Below are positions 43,469-53,298 of a stretch of DNA of 64,000 nt, in pieces (position 1 is the first letter of the stretch; every line of letters starts with the position of its first letter). The stretch covers positions 1 through 64,000 of the forward strand of contig NZ_JAKZKW010000023.1 of NCBI RefSeq assembly GCF_022808695.1, in the 5' to 3' direction. Under the pieces are notes generated by a model. The model saw nothing but the letters and a program-made list of their open reading frames with translations. It was not told where the DNA came from and made no database searches. Both the position numbers and the translations under genes were made by a program. The DNA is from Fundidesulfovibrio soli (lineage in GTDB: Bacteria; Desulfobacterota; Desulfovibrionia; Desulfovibrionales; Desulfovibrionaceae).

Positions 43469-44194
43469 CAGCCGCCCCTCCGGGCGCACCAGGGCCGCGG
43501 GGCAGTCCTGCCGCCTCCCTGCCGCGATGTCCGTGGCCAAGGCCGCCTTCTCTCTCCCCGAAGCCAGGAAGAAGACCAGCCGCGCCGCGTTCAGCACCGG
43601 CAGGGTCAGGCTGACGCGCGGAACGGGCGGGTCCGCCCCGGCGTAGGCCACATCCACGGCCCAGAGCGTCCGCTCCCCGAGGGCCGGTTGCCCTGGGAAC
43701 AGCGAGGCCGTGTGCCCGTCCCCGCCCAGGCCCAGGTGCAGGCAGTCGAAAGCGGGCGGGCCGTTCCCGCCGAAATGCGCCTTCAGCTCCTTGCGGTAGA
43801 TTTCGGCGGCCCGTGCCGGGTCCGCCTCCTCCCCCTTGATCCTGTGCACCCAGGCCGGAGGTTCCGGCAGGCGGGCGAGCAGCGTGCCCCGCGCCGCGCC
43901 GTAGTTGCTGCGGGCGTCTTCCGGGGGCACCATGCGCTCGTCCACCCAGAAGAGGTGCGTGGCGGCCCAGGGCAGGTCCTGACCGGCCAGGAGCTCGAAG
44001 TAGCGCCCAGGCGTGGACCCGCCGGACACGGCCAGGGTGAACGCCCCGCGCGCGGCCACGGCCTCCCGCGCCGCCCGGGCCGTCAGCTGCGCGGCGCGCT
44101 GGCTGGCGGCCTCCAGATCAACATGGCGCTCCAGCGCCGGGAGGCCTTCTGCCTCCGGGTCGGCATGGCGCTCGATTTCAGGCGACGGGGTCAA
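43448..44194 (-). CDS. pgl: 6-phosphogluconolactonase
   Basis: This 248-residue enzyme hydrolyses 6-phosphogluconolactone in the oxidative pentose phosphate route. LAVSGGSTPGRYFELL, FWVDERMVPPEDARSNYG and LGLGGDGHTASLFPG are the family signatures. The gene overlaps the end of zwf by 17 bp, so product and substrate enzymes are translated together. Its 3' end overlaps the opposing gene by 21 bp. Confidence 0.95.
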   Translation of the reverse strand: MTPSPEIERHADPEAEGLPALERHVDLEAASQRAAQLTARAAREAVAARGAFTLAVSGGSTPGRYFELLAGQDLPWAATHLFWVDERMVPPEDARSNYGAARGTLLARLPEPPAWVHRIKGEEADPARAAEIYRKELKAHFGGNGPPAFDCLHLGLGGDGHTASLFPGQPALGERTLWAVDVAYAGADPPVPRVSLTLPVLNAARLVFFLASGREKAALATDIAAGRRQDCPAALVRPEGRLLWILAG

Positions 44195-45725
44195 GCCCGA
44201 TGTCCTTTCTGAACCCGTGGTGCAGCTCCTGGGCCTCCCGCGGGCCCCAGCCCCCGGCGGGGTAGATGCGCAGGTGCGCGTTGGGGTCGTCGCAGCGCTC
44301 GCACATCTCCAGCACCGGGGTCAGGAAGCCCCAGCACAGCTCCACGGCGTCCTGGCTCCAGAAGAGCATGTGGTCGCCCAGCATGCAGTCCAGCAGCACC
44401 TTCTCGTAGGAGTCCAGCGGCGGCCCGGTGTAGCCCTGCTGGAAGTCGAAGCTCATGGAGGCCGTGCGCAGGCAGAAGCGCGGCCCCGGGTTCTTGACCT
44501 GGAAGCTCAGGTTGATGGCCTCCTGCGGGTAGGTCTCCATGACCAGCCGGTTGGCCGAGACGTGCTCGCCCAGCACCCGGCGGTAGATGGAGTGGGGCAC
44601 CTCCTTGAACTTGACCACGATGCGCGTGAGCTTGCGCGCCAGGCGCTTGCCCGAGGTCATGTAGAAGGGCACGCCCTGCCAGCGCCAGTTGTCCACGTGG
44701 ACCTTGAGCATGGCGAAGGTGGGGGTGGTGGAGCCCGGGGCCACGTTCTTCTCCTCCCGGTAGCCGGGCAGCGCGCCCTCCTTGCCGGGGCCGTACTGCC
44801 CCAGCGCCAGCTGGCCGAAGCCCAGGGCCGGGTCGAAGGGCCGCAGGCATTTGTAGACCTTCACCTTTTCGTCGAGCACCTCGCCAGCCCGGAACATGGA
44901 GGGCGGCTCCATGGCGGCCAGGGCCAGCAGCTGCATCATGTGGTTCTGGAACATGTCGCGCAGCACGCCCGCCTGCTCGTAGTAGCCCGCGCGGTGCTCC
45001 ACGCCCAGGTCCTCGGCGGCCACGATGGAGACGTACTCCACGAAGTTGCGGTTCCACACCGGCTCGAACACGGAGTTGGCGAAGCGGAACAGCAGGATGT
45101 TCTGGATGGTCTCCTTGGCGAGGTAGTGGTCGATGCGGAAGATCTGCTCCTCGCGGAAGTGGGCGTGCAGGGCCTCGTCCAGCCTGCGGGCGGAGGCCAG
45201 GTCGCTGCCGAAGGGCTTCTCCACCACCAGGCGGGTCCAGGCCTGCTCCACGCCGCGCCCGGAGAGCCCCGAGGCCCCGAGCATCCCGGCCACGGGCTCG
45301 TAGAGCGTGGGCGGGATGGCCAGGTAGAACATGCGGTTGCCGGGCAGGCCCAGGCGCTCCTCCAGGCCGGTTATGAAGCGGGAGAGCTCCAGGTAGCCGC
45401 CCAGGGTGTCGTACTCCAGGTCATGGTAGTGGATGCGCTGGGCCAGCGCGCCCCAGTCAAGCTCCATGAGGTGGCCCGAACGGGCCAGGGCGGCGCGCAC
45501 GGACTCGCGGAACTCCTCCGCGCTCATCTTGGAGCGCGCCGCGCCCACGATGGCGAAGTTGCGGGGCAGGTCGCCCACCTGGAGCAGGCGGGCCAGGGCG
45601 GGGAAGAGCTTGCGGGCGGAGAGGTCGCCCGAGGCTCCGAATATGACGATCACGCAGTCCTGCGGGCGGGTGTCCATGCGGCACTCGCCCTGGGCGGCGG
45701 TTAATGGCTTGTCGTTGTCTTCCAC
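44178..45725 (-). CDS. zwf: Glucose-6-phosphate 1-dehydrogenase
   Basis: This 515-residue enzyme makes NADPH and 6-phosphogluconolactone. The nucleotide-binding loop FGASGDLSARKL and the catalytic FRIDHYLAKE are clear, and length fits. The GTG at 45725 has GGAGG seven bases upstream. An internal ATG 15 codons later begins the conserved core and is an alternative. It forms an operon with pgl. Confidence 0.96.
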   Translation of the reverse strand: MEDNDKPLTAAQGECRMDTRPQDCVIVIFGASGDLSARKLFPALARLLQVGDLPRNFAIVGAARSKMSAEEFRESVRAALARSGHLMELDWGALAQRIHYHDLEYDTLGGYLELSRFITGLEERLGLPGNRMFYLAIPPTLYEPVAGMLGASGLSGRGVEQAWTRLVVEKPFGSDLASARRLDEALHAHFREEQIFRIDHYLAKETIQNILLFRFANSVFEPVWNRNFVEYVSIVAAEDLGVEHRAGYYEQAGVLRDMFQNHMMQLLALAAMEPPSMFRAGEVLDEKVKVYKCLRPFDPALGFGQLALGQYGPGKEGALPGYREEKNVAPGSTTPTFAMLKVHVDNWRWQGVPFYMTSGKRLARKLTRIVVKFKEVPHSIYRRVLGEHVSANRLVMETYPQEAINLSFQVKNPGPRFCLRTASMSFDFQQGYTGPPLDSYEKVLLDCMLGDHMLFWSQDAVELCWGFLTPVLEMCERCDDPNAHLRIYPAGGWGPREAQELHHGFRKDIGLDPVA

Positions 45726-45837
45726 GGGGATGCCTCCTGGGGGATGGCCCATGCTAGCCTATCTCGTCAGGCGTAGCCAGGGCGGAGAGTAATACCCCTT
45801 CAAATATCCTGTTGATATATACAAAGCATCGACGATG

Positions 45838-46332
45838 TTATTCGACAATGAACTGGAGTTCGTAACCTTTGCCTGTAGGCCAGATTTTCTTCAGCAGTAT
45901 AAAATCTATCTCATTAACCTTCCAAGACCTTTGGATTCCATCCCTGGTCGTTTTGTCAAACTCTTTGGAAAACTCCATGCTCCATGGTTTTTTTATGAGC
46001 TTCATATACAATTTTCCGCAGTAGTGTTTAAATGTTTGAATGTTGTGATCTGCTGTTGAAGTGTCGTTTATGTTCAAGATTATTTTGAGCTGCTTCGCAG
46101 AGCTGCTGTCTCCGTTGGCATAGTATGCAACATTTGATTTGATAACGCCCTGGCTTGGCAGGTTTTGGTACGTAGTACCGCAGCCGCCAGAATTTGAGTC
46201 AACACGCCAAGGGTGCCCCTTGGAATCCAAAACGTCGTCCATAAGCGTGCAGGCTTCTAACGGGACTAGGTCCAAAGCATAGGCATAGGGCGGTATCAAC
46301 AAAAAGAATGTCAGAATAAGCGCATATTTCAT
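45838..46332 (-). CDS. AT-rich secreted protein of unknown function
   Basis: This 164-residue protein has a clear signal peptide (KYALILTFFLLIPPYAYA, cleavage near residue 19) and three Cys residues in the mature part. I recognise no family. GGGAGG precedes the ATG at 46332. The coding sequence is AT-rich next to GC-rich zwf and pirin genes, so it is probably acquired. It stands alone. Confidence 0.65.
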   Translation of the reverse strand: MKYALILTFFLLIPPYAYALDLVPLEACTLMDDVLDSKGHPWRVDSNSGGCGTTYQNLPSQGVIKSNVAYYANGDSSSAKQLKIILNINDTSTADHNIQTFKHYCGKLYMKLIKKPWSMEFSKEFDKTTRDGIQRSWKVNEIDFILLKKIWPTGKGYELQFIVE

Positions 46333-46550
46333 GACGTCCTCCCGGTTTGGGTTGAGGATACTGCGAATTGTGTTGTTCAAGCAATGTCAATTATGGGAAC
46401 AGTTATTCAGGGATATGCGGGTTGTTTTACTGCTATTCCCGTGAAGTATTTGAAGAGTGTCCTGGCTTCGCTTGCTGGCGTAGCTGGAGTGCTAGTGCGG
46501 TAGCGGATTGGGCATTGATCTCCCGGCTGGAAGCGGCCATAGGAGGATGG

Positions 46551-46570
46551 GGGCCGGACGCGTCCGGCCC
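46551..46570. repeat. Perfect 20-bp palindrome
   Basis: GGGCCGGACGCGTCCGGCCC is its own reverse complement with no spacer. It lies 25 bp upstream of the small membrane protein gene that precedes pirin. It may be an operator or a cruciform-forming site; without a loop or T-run it is not a typical terminator. Confidence 0.7.
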
Positions 46571-46594
46571 GGCGGCGAATACAGGAGGCGCTCC

Positions 46595-46717
46595 ATGAGC
46601 GGAGAGGACGACAAGCCCGGCAAGGGCGAAACGCGCCAGGTGCACATCGGCTGGCTGGTGCTGTTCTGCCTGGCGGTGGTTCTGGCCTACGCGCTGCTGC
46701 GCGGGGCCTTTTCCTGA
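46595..46717 (+). CDS. 40-residue single-pass membrane peptide
   Basis: The peptide has a charged start (SGEDDKPGKGETRQVH) and one hydrophobic helix (IGWLVLFCLAVVLAYALL). AGGAGG precedes the ATG. It lies 24 bp before the pirin gene on the same strand, suggesting an operon. The function is unknown. Confidence 0.65.
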   Translation: MSGEDDKPGKGETRQVHIGWLVLFCLAVVLAYALLRGAFS

Positions 46718-46741
46718 GCGGCCCGCGAGGAGGAAACGATC

Positions 46742-47596
46742 ATGAGAAGAGGCGTGAAGAAGATGTTTACGGGGCAGCCCGTCGTCGAGGGGGCCGGAGT
46801 GCGCCTGCGCCGGGTCTTCGGCTCGTCCGAGGTGCCCAATTTCGATCCCTTCCTGATGCTGGACGACTTCCGCGCCCATAAGGTCGAGGATTTCATCAAG
46901 GGCTTCCCCTGGCATCCGCACCGGGGCATCGAGACCATCACCTACGTGCTCTCAGGCGACGTGGAGCACGGCGACAGCATGGGCAACTCCGGGGTGATCG
47001 GCGCGGGCGACGTGCAGTGGATGACGGCCGGCAGCGGCATCATCCACCAGGAGATGCCCAAGGGCGACGACACGGGCTCCATGCTGGGCTTCCAGCTCTG
47101 GGCCAACCTGCCCGCCGCGCAGAAGATGATGCCCCCGCGCTACCGGGGCCTCACTGCGGCCGACATCCCCGAGGTGCGCCGCGCCGACGGCACGGTGGTC
47201 AAGGTCATCGCGGGCCGGGTGGACGGCGTGGACGGCCCAGTGCAGGGCATCGTCATCGATCCCGAATACCTGGACTGCTCCGTGCCCGAGGGGGTTGAGT
47301 TCATCCACCCCACGCCGCGGGGCCACAGGGCGTTCGTCTACGTCATCGGGGGCAAGGGGGCGGTGGAGGGCGCTGCGGTGGAGAACCGGATGCTGGCGCT
47401 CTTCGGCGATGGCGACGAGCTGGCCGTGACCGGCGGGGAGGGCGGCGTGCGCTTCCTGCTGCTTACGGGCGCGCCCTTGGGCGAACCCGTGGCCTGGGGC
47501 GGCCCCATCGTCATGAACACCGAAGCTGAACTGGAGCTGGCCTTCCGGGAGCTGCGCGACGGCACCTTCATCAAGCACGAGTCTTCCGGGATCTAG
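46742..47596 (+). CDS. Pirin-family protein
   Basis: This 284-residue bicupin protein has the metal-binding N-terminal cupin (FPWHPHRGIETITYVLSG, WMTAGSGIIHQEMP) and the usual C-terminal cupin. Bacterial pirins are metal-dependent dioxygenases (quercetinase-like) or metabolic modulators; the substrate is not predictable. GAGGAGG lies close before the ATG. Confidence 0.93.
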   Translation: MRRGVKKMFTGQPVVEGAGVRLRRVFGSSEVPNFDPFLMLDDFRAHKVEDFIKGFPWHPHRGIETITYVLSGDVEHGDSMGNSGVIGAGDVQWMTAGSGIIHQEMPKGDDTGSMLGFQLWANLPAAQKMMPPRYRGLTAADIPEVRRADGTVVKVIAGRVDGVDGPVQGIVIDPEYLDCSVPEGVEFIHPTPRGHRAFVYVIGGKGAVEGAAVENRMLALFGDGDELAVTGGEGGVRFLLLTGAPLGEPVAWGGPIVMNTEAELELAFRELRDGTFIKHESSGI

Positions 47597-47604
47597 ACGG
47601 GAAT

Positions 47605-50061
47605 CTAATCCGGTCCGCAGGGGCGCGCGGTCTCCACGCGGGGCGCGGCCTCGGGGGAGTCCCAGGTGAGGCGCACGGCCCCGCAGCGGTCCGTGCCGAA
47701 CACCCGCGCCCCGGCCTTGCCGAGCGCGTCCAGCACCGCCTGGGCCGGGAAGCCGTAGCTGTTGCCGGCCCCGGCGCTGACCAGGGCCACGGAGGGCGAC
47801 ACGGCCGCGTAGAGCTCCGGCGAGAGGGACTTGGCGCTTCCGTGGTGCGGCGCCACCAGCGCGTCCGCTTGGAGCGGGCGTCCGCTCCCGAGAAAGTAAT
47901 GCATGGCGTGCGGCCCGGCGTCCCCGGGCAGCAGAGCCAGGCCCCGGCCCTTCCAGATCAGGCGCAGCACCAGCGAACCCTCGTTGCCGTGGGCCGCGCC
48001 GGCGGCGGGCGGGTAGTGCACCTCCAGCCCGATATCTTGGCCCAGGGCCTGGCCCGGATTCTGGCCCGGACTTTGGCCCAGGGCGTGGAACTCGCCCTCG
48101 CGCCAGGTCTGCGGGGCCAGACCGCTGGCGGCCAGCCCGGCCAGGAAGTCCTCCCGCCGGGGAAGCTCCCCGTTGCCCGCAAGGAAACCCACCCTGAATG
48201 ATCCCAAAAGGTAGGCGAACCCGCCGGTGTGGTCGCGGTCCGGGTGGGACATGACCAGCCCCTCAAGCCTGGGCGCGCGGCCCCAGGTCAGGGCCGGGGC
48301 CAGCACGGCCCGCCCCATGTCGAAGCTGCCCGAGAGCGCCCCGCCGCCATCCACCACGTAACGCTTCCCGCCGGGAATCTCGATCAGCGCGGACTGCCCC
48401 TGCCCCACGTCCAGGAGCGTCAGGCGCACGCGCTCACGCTGCTGGTCCCAGGCGCGCCAGAGCGGCGGGGCGGCGAGCAGCAGCAGGCAGAGGCAGGCCC
48501 AGCCCGCGCGCCGTTTGCCGTCGAGTGCGGCAAAGGCCGCAGCCAGGCCCAGCAGGGCGAACCAGCCCAGCGCCTCGGGCCACCAGGGCCGCTGCACGGG
48601 GTAGGTGGCCAGCCAGCCGCGCGCGTCCATGGCCTCCAGGCTGCCGAGCATCCAGGAACAGACCGTGGCCGAGGCCGCCAGCAGGGGCTCGCCCACCAAG
48701 GGCAGCCAGATTACGGTCAGGGCTCCCAGGTAGGCCAGGGGCTGCGCGGCCCACTCCACCACGGGCACCCAGAGCAGGTTCAGGTACAGATGGGGGCTGG
48801 CCTCCCCGAACACGCTGGCCTGGATGGGGAACACCGCCAGTTGCGAAGCCAGGGTCACGCAGGCCCAGCCCACGGGCACGGCCAGCAGCAGGCTCCAGCG
48901 GGAGCGGCCGCCCAGGCCGCGCAGCCGCTTGAGCGCCGGGGCGGCCAGGGGCATGAGCAGCACCAGCCCGGCCACTGCCGCGGCCGAGAGTTGCAGGCCC
49001 ACGTCGAACACGCAGAGCGGATTCCAGAGGAACATGGCGGCCAGGGCGATGAACAGGCCGTCGAGCAGCACGCGGCTCCTGCCCATGAGCACCAGCAGGC
49101 CCCAGGCCCCGAACATGATGGCCGCGCGCACGAGCGAGGGCTCGAAGCGGCCCAGCCAGAGGTAGCAGGCCGTGAGCGGCAGGCCGATGAGCACGGCCAG
49201 CTTGGCCCGGGGCAGCGTGAGGCAGAGGCTGGGCCGCAAGGCGCAGGCCAGCCAGGCCGCGCACCAGCCCAGGGCGGCCACCGCCGCCAGGTTCATGCCG
49301 GAGACGGCCAGCAGGTGCGCCAGGGAGGCCCGGCGCACGCGCTCCAGGTCGGCCTGGGCTATGGCGAAGCGCTCGCCGGTGACCAGGCCCAGCACCATGC
49401 CCCCGGCGGAGCCCGGCCCGGCCCCGCGCAACACGGCCTCGCGCAGTTCCAGCCGCCAGCGCTCCCAGGGGTCGTCCGGGGGCGGCCCGGCCAGTGCCAC
49501 GCCCTTGGGGCCCAGGGTGTAGGCCCGCAGGAAGACCCCGCGCAGCCGCCAGCGCCAGCCCCATCCGTCCACGCCGAAGTTGTCGAAGCCCTGAGCCGTG
49601 CGGGGCCTGGCGTCCAGGTCCACCCGGGAGCCGGGTTCGGGGCGGAAGGCGGGATCCTGCCAGGTCCAGGCCACGAGGCCGGGGAGGGCGGCTTCCGGTT
49701 CGCTCCCGCCGGTGCGTCGCACGTCCGAGAGGATGACCTCCAGGCGGTTGCCGGGGCGCTCCTGCACGGAGTCCACGCGGGCGTTCAGGTGGCTCTTCAG
49801 GCGGGGGGCGTAGAGTTCGTCGAGGCCGGGGGGAATGTCGGGCAGGCGCAGGCCCGCGTAGCCGAAGCCGAGCAGTGCGGCCAGTGCGAAGGCCGCCGGA
49901 TGGGGGAATCTCCTGCCCGCCAGCCGCCAGAGCGCGGCGGCCAGGATCGCGGCCCCGATGCCCGGGGCCGGATCGTGCGCGGCCCAGGCTCCGGCCGCGC
50001 AGGCCAGGAAGAGGGCCTGCCAGGGCAGCAGGCCCGGGGGCATTATGTTTAAGAGCTCCAT
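47605..50061 (-). CDS. comEC: ComEC/Rec2 competence-type DNA uptake channel
   Basis: This protein of about 818 residues should form the inner-membrane channel for single-stranded DNA. An N-terminal soluble OB-like domain (about 60-200) is followed by the multi-helix Competence domain (about 230-560). A C-terminal metallo-beta-lactamase domain has LLDVGQGQSALIE, SHPDRDHTGG and APHHGSAKS. A short GQ-rich tandem stretch lies within the last domain. The present start region (MELLNIMP) comes from the AT-rich cassette next to it; ATG 50061 or ATG 50043 could start translation and neither has a strong ribosome site. Confidence 0.93.
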   Translation of the reverse strand: MELLNIMPPGLLPWQALFLACAAGAWAAHDPAPGIGAAILAAALWRLAGRRFPHPAAFALAALLGFGYAGLRLPDIPPGLDELYAPRLKSHLNARVDSVQERPGNRLEVILSDVRRTGGSEPEAALPGLVAWTWQDPAFRPEPGSRVDLDARPRTAQGFDNFGVDGWGWRWRLRGVFLRAYTLGPKGVALAGPPPDDPWERWRLELREAVLRGAGPGSAGGMVLGLVTGERFAIAQADLERVRRASLAHLLAVSGMNLAAVAALGWCAAWLACALRPSLCLTLPRAKLAVLIGLPLTACYLWLGRFEPSLVRAAIMFGAWGLLVLMGRSRVLLDGLFIALAAMFLWNPLCVFDVGLQLSAAAVAGLVLLMPLAAPALKRLRGLGGRSRWSLLLAVPVGWACVTLASQLAVFPIQASVFGEASPHLYLNLLWVPVVEWAAQPLAYLGALTVIWLPLVGEPLLAASATVCSWMLGSLEAMDARGWLATYPVQRPWWPEALGWFALLGLAAAFAALDGKRRAGWACLCLLLLAAPPLWRAWDQQRERVRLTLLDVGQGQSALIEIPGGKRYVVDGGGALSGSFDMGRAVLAPALTWGRAPRLEGLVMSHPDRDHTGGFAYLLGSFRVGFLAGNGELPRREDFLAGLAASGLAPQTWREGEFHALGQSPGQNPGQALGQDIGLEVHYPPAAGAAHGNEGSLVLRLIWKGRGLALLPGDAGPHAMHYFLGSGRPLQADALVAPHHGSAKSLSPELYAAVSPSVALVSAGAGNSYGFPAQAVLDALGKAGARVFGTDRCGAVRLTWDSPEAAPRVETARPCGPD
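50006..50038. repeat. 33-bp direct repeat, left copy (inside comEC)
   Basis: This stretch is identical over 33 bp to 51664-51696. It encodes PGLLPWQALFL near the ComEC N-terminus. It marks one edge of the AT-rich cassette. Confidence 0.9.
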
Positions 50062-50361
50062 TTTATAGGAATGTTTCAGATTTGAAGTGTTGTTGGTGCC
50101 AGGCGCCAAAGGCCAGCAACCAGGTTGCGTGCAAAAGGACAGGGCCGTGTATGATAGTTTGAGGACGGAATTGACAATAATGGTGCTAGAGCGGTTGTGG
50201 TAAAATTCAATTCTGTATGAAATATGTCGAATGATGTGGTGTGGTTATTTGCTCGCGGTGTGTCAAGGCACCATGCCTTGTTGGTTGAATTGGTCCAATA
50301 AACTCCTCATCGTTGGAGTCTGTGTTGGATTACCTTGCTTAATTGACTGATTTTAAATGAT
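50062..50361. other. 300-bp AT-rich non-coding part of the cassette
   Basis: No gene is seen. It contains three small palindromes: TTGGTGCC-A-GGCGCCAA with one mismatch (50093-50109), GCAACC-A-GGTTGC (50116-50128) and CAAGGCA-CCA-TGCCTTG (50264-50280). The last follows the cassette gene and may end its transcript. Confidence 0.5.
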
Positions 50362-51447
50362 TTAACGGTCCAGAGCGACCTTGATATTTTGGAGGAACTC
50401 GCTGTCTGCTACGTGTTTTTGGTTGCAATTGTCAGCGTCTATGAAGTTGTCTGATTTGTCTTTGTATGTTGCATGCGTGGTTCTTATTAGGGTGCAGCTC
50501 GTTTTTGAATTTACAATGACCATTTGATTTATCATGCTCATTCTTGTTTCTGCTAGTTCACCGTTATCAAGTTTATATTTCCAAACAATTTCCATCATAG
50601 TCTGGCAGTATAAAGCGTCCTGTGTTCTTTCGATTGAGAGAATTTTAAAATTTCCTTTGTATGTTGTGCTGAATAGCAGTTCCTCTTGAAGCAATGAAAT
50701 GAATACGGAAAGAAGAACATCAATTTTTGATGTGTCAGCTATTCCTTTGTCGTAGTCGGATTCGTATTTTTTGGCGAGGGAATTGATCTTGGGTATTAAA
50801 TTGTCAGGAGAAATAGTGCCTGGATTACTGGAAGCCTCTTTTCTGAAATCTGATATGGCTCGAATGAAGGCGATGTGCTTTTGGAAACCTTCTAATAGCT
50901 GAAGTGATTTGTCCTTCTCGAAGCTAACAACGAATATGTCGGATCCGAATGTTGCTGCTCCGCATCCCAGGTGCCAATGGTCGCATTTAACTTGCGTCAA
51001 GTAGTTTTCTGGGTCAACTGTGTCGACTAGTCCTGGATCTCTAAATGATAGTATATCCCACAGATTTTGTTGGTCGTATTGCCAATCGTGCAATGAATGA
51101 GGGAGTCGTAGGAAGAACTTCCCATCAGCATGGCTTGTGTAGTCTTGCAGTTTAAAGCGATTTTCACTGTTTGTTCCAATTTCCGAGAGATTAACTTGCC
51201 CAGAGCCAGGTGAAGTGAATCTAATCCCGCTGATGGTTTTTTTATAATCCTCAATTATATTTTGTTGTGCGTGGCTATCTTTTTGTAGGGTGCTAATTTT
51301 TTCGGCTTGCTCAGAAATCTTACTGTGCATGTTGTAGTAAAGAGACCCGGAGGCAATAATGATACTGACAAGAGTCAAGAGAATAGGGATGAATGAAGGT
51401 AGGGCAATCTGCTTGCGTTTTGCGTCCTTAGGAATGGTTTTTCTCAT
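50362..51447 (-). CDS. AT-rich membrane-anchored protein of unknown function
   Basis: This 361-residue protein has one N-terminal membrane helix (about 18-38), a short coiled coil (about 42-72) and a large mixed-fold region. The basic start suggests the bulk lies in the periplasm. Five Cys are scattered (including KCDHWHLGCG). I recognise no family. It is the only gene of the cassette between murA and comEC and differs strongly in base composition from both. A defence, immunity or surface role is possible but unproven. Confidence 0.65.
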   Translation of the reverse strand: MRKTIPKDAKRKQIALPSFIPILLTLVSIIIASGSLYYNMHSKISEQAEKISTLQKDSHAQQNIIEDYKKTISGIRFTSPGSGQVNLSEIGTNSENRFKLQDYTSHADGKFFLRLPHSLHDWQYDQQNLWDILSFRDPGLVDTVDPENYLTQVKCDHWHLGCGAATFGSDIFVVSFEKDKSLQLLEGFQKHIAFIRAISDFRKEASSNPGTISPDNLIPKINSLAKKYESDYDKGIADTSKIDVLLSVFISLLQEELLFSTTYKGNFKILSIERTQDALYCQTMMEIVWKYKLDNGELAETRMSMINQMVIVNSKTSCTLIRTTHATYKDKSDNFIDADNCNQKHVADSEFLQNIKVALDR

Positions 51448-51653
51448 TCTCGCCCCGGTGTTCCAATATCAAGCGTTTTAAATCACTGTTTCCGTGTGTT
51501 CAATATCCGGTTTGTTTAAATTTTTAAGCCATGTACTAGTTTAATGACCTCGTTGATTTTCCGGGCTGGTAAGGTGGGGTGTTGTTGCGTTGACTATTTT
51601 GGGACATCATAAGCATTACTTGGTTTGATGACAAGCTGCCGCTATGGCTTAGG

Positions 51654-51703
51654 CTATACAAAAAGGAAGAGGGCCTGCCAGGGCAGCAGGCCCGGGCTGG
51701 GGG

Positions 51704-51707
<4 letters not shown>
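51654..51707 (-). pseudogene. Displaced 5' stub of comEC
   Basis: A GTG at 51707 overlaps the murA stop (GTGA) and reads TPSPGLLPWQALFL in the same frame as the ComEC N-terminus. It then runs into cassette DNA and stops after 17 codons. It is the remnant of the former comEC start, cut off when the cassette entered. Identity with comEC is exact over the 33-bp repeat. Confidence 0.75.
51664..51696. repeat. 33-bp direct repeat, right copy (after murA)
   Basis: This stretch is identical to 50006-50038 and in the same orientation. It lies inside the comEC stub just downstream of the murA stop. Confidence 0.9.
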
Positions 51708-52960
<1,253 letters not shown>

Positions 52961-53112
52961 GGATATCCTCGCGCTATGGGGTGCGGCCTTGGGCGAACGC
53001 CTGCGGCCGCGCACGGTGTTGTGGTTTGGGACCAGCGGGTTGGCCCGCGGTCCGGCTCCCCTGTAGCGTGAAGCGGGCGCGTGCTCAAGGGATAGAAACG
53101 GGCGAAAGATGC

Positions 53113-53140
53113 TTGACCGCACCCCTGGCTTGGGATAAGT
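53113..53140 (+). promoter_or_regulatory. Probable promoter of tRNA-His
   Basis: TTGACC (53113-53118) is followed after 15-16 bp by GATAAGT (53134-53140), placing a transcription start 6-8 bases before the tRNA. The -35 is good and the -10 is moderate. Confidence 0.5.
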
Positions 53141-53153
53141 GCCTTGGTTCGAC

Positions 53154-53230
53154 GGTGGCTGTAGCTCAGTTGGCAGAGCACCAGGTTGTGGCCCTGGGGG
53201 CCGTGGGTTCAAGCCCCATCAGCCACCCCA
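53154..53230 (+). tRNA. tRNA-His (anticodon GTG)
   Basis: A full cloverleaf is visible. The acceptor arm GGTGGCTG includes the extra 5' G typical of tRNA-His, opposite C73. The D-arm GTAGCTCAGTTGGCAGAGC is followed by anticodon stem CCAGG around loop TTGTGGC with GTG at 53188-53190. The T-arm has GGTTCAAGCCC, and CCA is encoded at 53228-53230. Confidence 0.97.
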
Positions 53231-53241
53231 TCGAGCAAGTG

Positions 53242-53276
53242 AAACCCCGGAAGCCTTTTGGCTTCCGGGGTTTTTT
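53242..53276 (+). terminator. Terminator of tRNA-His
   Basis: An 11-bp CCCCGGAAGCC stem (extended by A-T pairs) with a TTTT loop is followed by six T. Confidence 0.95.
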
Positions 53277-53298
53277 GCGTCCGTGTTCCCGCGAAGGG

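Larger units (their letters stand above)
50039..51696. mobile_element. AT-rich inserted cassette bounded by a 33-bp direct repeat
   Basis: A sharp change to AT-rich DNA starts at about 50039 and ends at about 51663, exactly between the two repeat copies. It holds one gene (50362-51447) and no transposase or integrase. The insertion split a former murA-comEC junction: the old comEC 5' end remains at 51654-51707. A duplication this long is unlike most insertion sequences and recalls attachment-site duplication or recombination between repeats. Confidence 0.7.

Noticed and set aside
45780-46460. Further copies of the TTCTTCAAATA loop (CTTCAAATAT near 45796 and TATTTGAAGA near 46447)
   Set aside because: Both are partial matches in AT-rich DNA without flanking inverted repeats, so chance is sufficient.
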